DNA from: an uncultured Prevotellaceae bacterium
GTDB lineage: Bacteria; Bacteroidota; Bacteroidia; Bacteroidales; Bacteroidaceae
Reading direction: 5' to 3'
NCBI GenBank assembly: GCA_902800495.1
Contig: CADCET010000002.1
Location: 84,018 to 148,017 of the forward strand
DNA length: 64,000 nt
Every line of letters starts with the position of its first letter. Within the stretch, counting starts at the first letter, position 1. Shown one piece after another: positions 43,001-49,000 of this stretch. The notes under the pieces are model-generated. The model was not told where the DNA came from and ran no database searches. It was given only the letters and a program-made list of their open reading frames with translations. Both the position numbers and the translations under genes were made by a program.

Positions 43001-46000
43001 GGGTAACATCTGCGCCATTGCCCATTCTGTCTATGAGACAGGTTCCGACTGCCCGTCAGTCATTGATAAGTCCTACAATGCCGGCAAGAATGCCGAGATT
43101 GACGGGCAGGCCCGTCTGGAAGCCAAGTGCGTCGATTATATGGGTCAACTCTTTGGAGGTGCCACCAATGCCAACGTGAACAATGATGTGGAACTCGTCG
43201 TCACCAACGGTATTTATGGTCAGGTATATGGCGGTAATGATAGAAGCGGACGTATCTACGGTTCTATCACCGTCAAGATACAAGAGCAAGCCTGCAAGCC
43301 CATCGTCATTGACTCGCTGTATGCGGGCGGTTATCTCGCCGGCTATTCTGTCTATGGCTATAACAGCGACCCCACCCACACCCCAAGGACACAAACGGAA
43401 TTCGAGACCGCAAGAGATGCCAAACTGACCGAGCTATCAGGCGCCACTGAAGAAGAGAAGCAGGAGGCTTTGCGTCAGGCCGACCTCTGGGGTTACCCGA
43501 AGGGCGACCCTGTGGTGAACGTCATCTCTGCCACCAAGATTGGCAAAATCTATGGCGGTGGCTATCAGGCTGTGGTCGTTGGCAACCCCCACGTCAATGT
43601 GAATATGGAACACGGTATCATCCCTGCACAATATGCCTATAATAATGGTACGGTTCCCAAGTTCACAGTAGGTGACCACACTGAAAAAGTCAAGGATGAA
43701 AGCAATAAGGATGTGCCATATAGCTACACTGTGGAAAGCATTGACGACAATCACAATGCCATCCTCGCTATAGGCGAAATTGGCGACGTCTTCGGTGGCG
43801 GCAACCTCGCCGACATCAAGGGTAATACGTATGTGGAGATCGGCACTGGCGACTGGCTGAACAGCGAACGTCAGCGCGAGATGATAGGTAAGACCTCGGC
43901 TGACGCCACACCTGAGACGTTCATCTACGACGAAAATGCCAAAACCTGGAAGACCGAGGCTGGCGTGGCTGTTCCTAACAGACCTATTCCTACCCGCGAC
44001 GCAGCCACCATCACAGGCAATGTCTACGGCGGCGGCCAGGGTACAGCCAACGACGAAGATGCAGCTGACCGTTGGTACTGTAAGAAGGCCATGGTGGGCA
44101 TTGACGACGAAGGCAAAGACGTGACCAATCCAGGTGCCGATGAGTATAAGGACAAGGGAACGAAAGTCATCATAGGCAATGGCACGGTGGGTGGCTCCGT
44201 CTATGGCGGCGGTATGATTGGCCGCGTGGAATGGAACACAGCAGTGACCATCGGCCTTGACCTCAAGAAGAACGATGGCGGAACGAGTGCCCCCGAAATC
44301 AAGGGTTACGTGTTCGGTGCCGGTGCCGGTGTTGCCACACAGGGCTATTCGGCATTGGTACGAGGCAACAGTTCGGTCACCATCCAGGCCGATGCCAAGG
44401 TCAGGAAGAGCGTCTATGGCGGTGGCCAGTTAGCTACGGTAGGCAGGTATAATGTTGAGGGAGGCATTCCTGTGAGCCCGAAGAGCGGCGGCGTCTGTAC
44501 AGTCAACATCCGGGGTAATGCCGAAATCGGTCCTGTCGAGGGTATGGTCATGAAGAACGACGCTACTGGTAAACCCGACGACTATGGCCATGTCTTTGGT
44601 GCATGCATGGGTCCCACACCTTACAAGGCTACTGCCCAAAAGATGGAGGTAGGCGGCGGTATGACAGAGCTCTCTGACACGACGGCCTACCTTGGCTTCC
44701 TGGAGACGCTGGCGTTAGCCTCCAACGCCAATGTGACTATCAGCGACAACGCCTTCATCAAGGGTTCCGTCTTTGGCGGCAGTGAGAACGGCTTTGTACA
44801 GCAGAATACGTCTGTGACCATCCAGGATACCTGCCAGATTGGTAGCGGCTATGCACAGATGGCTGACGACGGCACCTATTTGGCTAACCCTATTGCCATC
44901 AACCGCCGCTATACGGCAGCCGAGTGGAAAGCAGGCCATCTGATTCCTCTTGCCACTGACCCGGAAGCGTTGAAGACGTTGGCAGCAACCCATTACAAGA
45001 CGTCGCTGCCTGAGTGTGCCAGCTGGCCGTACGGGCAACGGACTGACAAATACAAATACTGTATCTACGACCCGTGGGTCGGTACAGCTGTTGGTGCAAA
45101 CAACACGTACGACGCTGCAGCTGCCGACAACGCCCAGACCGTTGGCGACAACGGCCACACCTTCTACGGCAGCGTGTTCGGTGGCGGCTCGGGCTACTAT
45201 CCGTATGCGCCGGGCAAATGGCACGAGAAGGCAGGTTCTGTAGGTGGTAACACCCTCGTCAACATCACCGGTGGCCATATCCTGACCAGCATCTATGGCG
45301 GCAACGAGATGACCAACGTCACGGGCAACGCCACTGTCAATTTTGGCGGCACAGCCACCCTCGGTGTGAAGCGCACCGTAGGCCAGATTGCCGCTCACCC
45401 CGTCACCTGCTACCTCTTCGGTTCAGGCAAGGGCGACCAACGCATCTTCTTCAATAAGACCACCAACGTAGAGAAGGCATACGTCAACGTCACCGGCGGC
45501 CGTATCTACGGCTCCGTCTTCGGTGGCGGTGAGGATGGTCACGTCATGAGCGATGTCATTATGAACATCGGCAATGACGACGGTACGGGTCCCAAGATTG
45601 GTACGTGGGGCACCACGTATGTCGATGGCAACATCTTCGGCGGCGGTCGTGGTTTCAGCGGCGAGGCCATGACAGCCGGTAACGTCGGCGGTGCTGTCAT
45701 CTTGAAGATCAAGGGCGGCGAGATGCTCGGCTCGGTCTATGGCGGTGGCCGATTAGGCTCCGTGGGCTATGGTCTCTACCTGGTCAACGAAGAAGTCGGT
45801 GGCGTGAAGCCTTACGGCACGATGCGCGACGACGACAAGGACGACAAGGGCAACGCTGCTACCGACAAATATCCGCATGGCCGCGGCCACATCGACATCG
45901 AGATCAGCGGCGGCACCATCGGCAACACCCGTGAGTTCAAATACTACACCTTTGACATTGACAAGTCGGGAAAGACGCTGACAGAGATTGAGACGGCCAA

Positions 46001-49000
46001 GAATGCGGCCCTGACAGCCAAACTGGTGGCTGACTCTATTCCTAATACCGTATTTGAGCTGGTTGACTCCGTCAAGAAGAGCGAAACCACTTACACCTAC
46101 ACCTATCGACTGAAACATTCCAAGGGTGGCAATGTCTATGCCGGCGGCATGGGACGATTCACCCTGATGGATGGCACGACACCTATTTCTACTTATACGA
46201 ATGGTGTGCTGACGTCTGGTGTCGAATGGTCGAAGTTGGGTAATGTCAAGAGTACCAAGCTGACCATCACCGGCGACACCACCTGGATTATGGGTAATGT
46301 CTATGGCGGTGGCGAGATGGGAGCAGTCACTGGCTATCATACGACGACGGACAGCAAGAAATACGGTACAGAGATTTCTATAACCGATGCCACCATCGGT
46401 GTTGAAATCTGCGAGGGCCAAGCTCCCCAGAGAGCCACCATTGCTGTTCCTGACACCTACCCCGCCAGCGGCAACAGCGACGTGAAGTACACCTACGGCA
46501 GCGTCTATGGCGGTGGTGAGGGCCGTTCTGAGCACGACCTCTCAACAGCCAAGAATCATGGTGGCGAGGTGAAAGACAGTGTCAAGGTGAGCATCGATGG
46601 CTCTGCCAAGATACGCGCCAGCGTCTTTGGCGGTGGCGAGATGGCCGTGGTCGGTGGTAATACGCGTATCGACATCGACGGCGGCGAAGTCGGGCGTAAC
46701 GAGGTGAATGCTAAAAATGCCAAGAGTCCTGGCTATGTCATGTTCGGCGGTACTACAATGGGCAATGTCTATGGTGCCGGTAAGGGTGTCATCAATCACC
46801 CGCATGCCGGACAGGTCATGGGCAACACCAATATCACCATCAGCGATGGTAAAGTCTACCACATGGTCTATGGCGGTGGGGCACTGGCTTCGGTAGGCAC
46901 CTTCAAGCTCTCCGACGGCAACGGCACTCCGGCATATATGCCTATCCCAGACATTCCATACGAATGGGAAGACGGTACAGGTACGGCAACCATCAACATC
47001 AAGGGCGGCACCATCGGCATCAGCGGCCGTGACAATGGTCTCGTGTTCGGTTCGTCTCGTGGTGGTGTATCGCGTCCCGTGATTCCTTCGGGGGCAACAA
47101 GGATTCCTATTGACCCATACCTGAAGGCGGCCTGGGTGAATAAGACCGTTGTCAACATCGGTACGCCTAAGGCAAACCCAACAGATCCCGACGACTTGAC
47201 GACTCCGCTCATCAAGGGTTCTGTCTATGGTGGCGGCGAGAATGGACACAACTACTCTAATGCCAAGGTGAACATCTATAGCGGTACCATCGGTGTGGTT
47301 GATACAGATCCTTCTACTGGTGAGGAAGATCCGTGGTGGAACTTCAACAACAACGACTCCATCAACAAGAATGTCCGCGCTTACCGAGGCAACGTCTATG
47401 GGGCAGGTAGTGGTGCAGACACCTATACGGATGCCAGTGGCAACAAACGCTACAACCCGAAGACTGGCATGGTCGGCGGCAACACCGTCGTCAACATCAT
47501 GGGCGGTCATATCGGACGCTCTGTCTACGGTGCAGGTGCTATGGCTTCGGTGGGTAACATCACCAATGCGGACACGGCGACTGTAGCCAGACACACCGAC
47601 GAGAACACCAGCTTCGCCTTGAGCTGGCCGTATAAGTTCAAGTTTGCACCCAATACAGGTAAGACCACCATCAATGTGACGGGCGGTCATATCGGTACGA
47701 AGGATGTAGACGGAGGCGACGTCTTTGGCGGTGCACGTGGTAAGGCCGGCGACCGCTACACGACGTCTCACCTGGCATACGCCTATGAGACGGAAGTGAA
47801 CATCAACTATCCTTCTACGCCCAACGCCTCGGTCATTCCGTCTATCAATGACGATTTCACGATACCTTGCGTTACTGGCGCCGTATCAGGTAGCGGTGAG
47901 GATGGCTACGTCTATGGCGACACCCACGTGACGCTGAACGAGGGTCTGGTGGCACACTCGCTCTACGGCGGCGGTAAGGGTAAGGGCACTTACGAAGTGA
48001 CCCTACGCAAGGTTAATGGTACTGAGAGTGATGTGTACAAGACCGACGTCTACAGCCTTATCGCCGGTAAGGTGATGGGCAATACTTACGTCACGATGAA
48101 TGGTGGCTATGTAGGGCGCAACGTCTATGGCGGCGGCAACATGGCCTCGGTGGGTAAGGGTAACTACGCCAGCGGTGTGGACGACTACTACCCGGCCGGC
48201 TATGGCGAGAAGATCGAGGGCAATCTGTGGACAACGACGGCAACGTCGGCTGCGGATGCGGATGATGCCTGGGAGTTCTTGAATAGTGGTAAAACGACCG
48301 TGAAGGTGTTCGGCGGAACGGTGGGCTATGTCGATGCCGACCCGACGAAGAGTATCAAGAACAACCTGCCTTACGGCAATGTCTTTGGCGGCAGTGCCGG
48401 TGAGTCTGCCCCGAACGTAGATAAAAATCTCAGACCCCGTTACCACTATTGTCCCACCTTCTTCGCGGGATATGTGAACGAGACGGACGTGAACATCGGC
48501 GGCTACAAATGTAAGACGGCCTACACTGAAGACACCGTAGAACACAAGGTTGGAGAGATGATTACGGCTGCAGAGTACGAGGCACTATCTTCTAAGGTTA
48601 ACTGGGAAAAGGCTGCGGGTCCCACCATCATTGCTTCGGTCTATGGCGGTGGTCAGGACGGCCACGTGCGCAGAGACACCCGTGTCACCGTCACCAGCGG
48701 TGTGATTGGCATGGCCTTTAACGACGAGAACCGTGAGAAGTTGAAGACCAACGTATTCTCGACCACCAAGGAAGAGATCAACCACGACCAGTGGCTGCAC
48801 CGAGGCAATGTCTATGGTGCCGGCTCGGGTATCAGTAAGTACACCTCTTCGTTAGTGTATAAGGAGGGTACGCCCGAAGCCGAGCAGGTGCCGAAGACAG
48901 GCTACAGCACCTCGGCAGGTTCCGTCACGCGCTCCACGAGTGTTGACATCAAGGGCGGCACCATCTACCGTAACGTCTACGGCGGCGGTTCGATGGCCAG

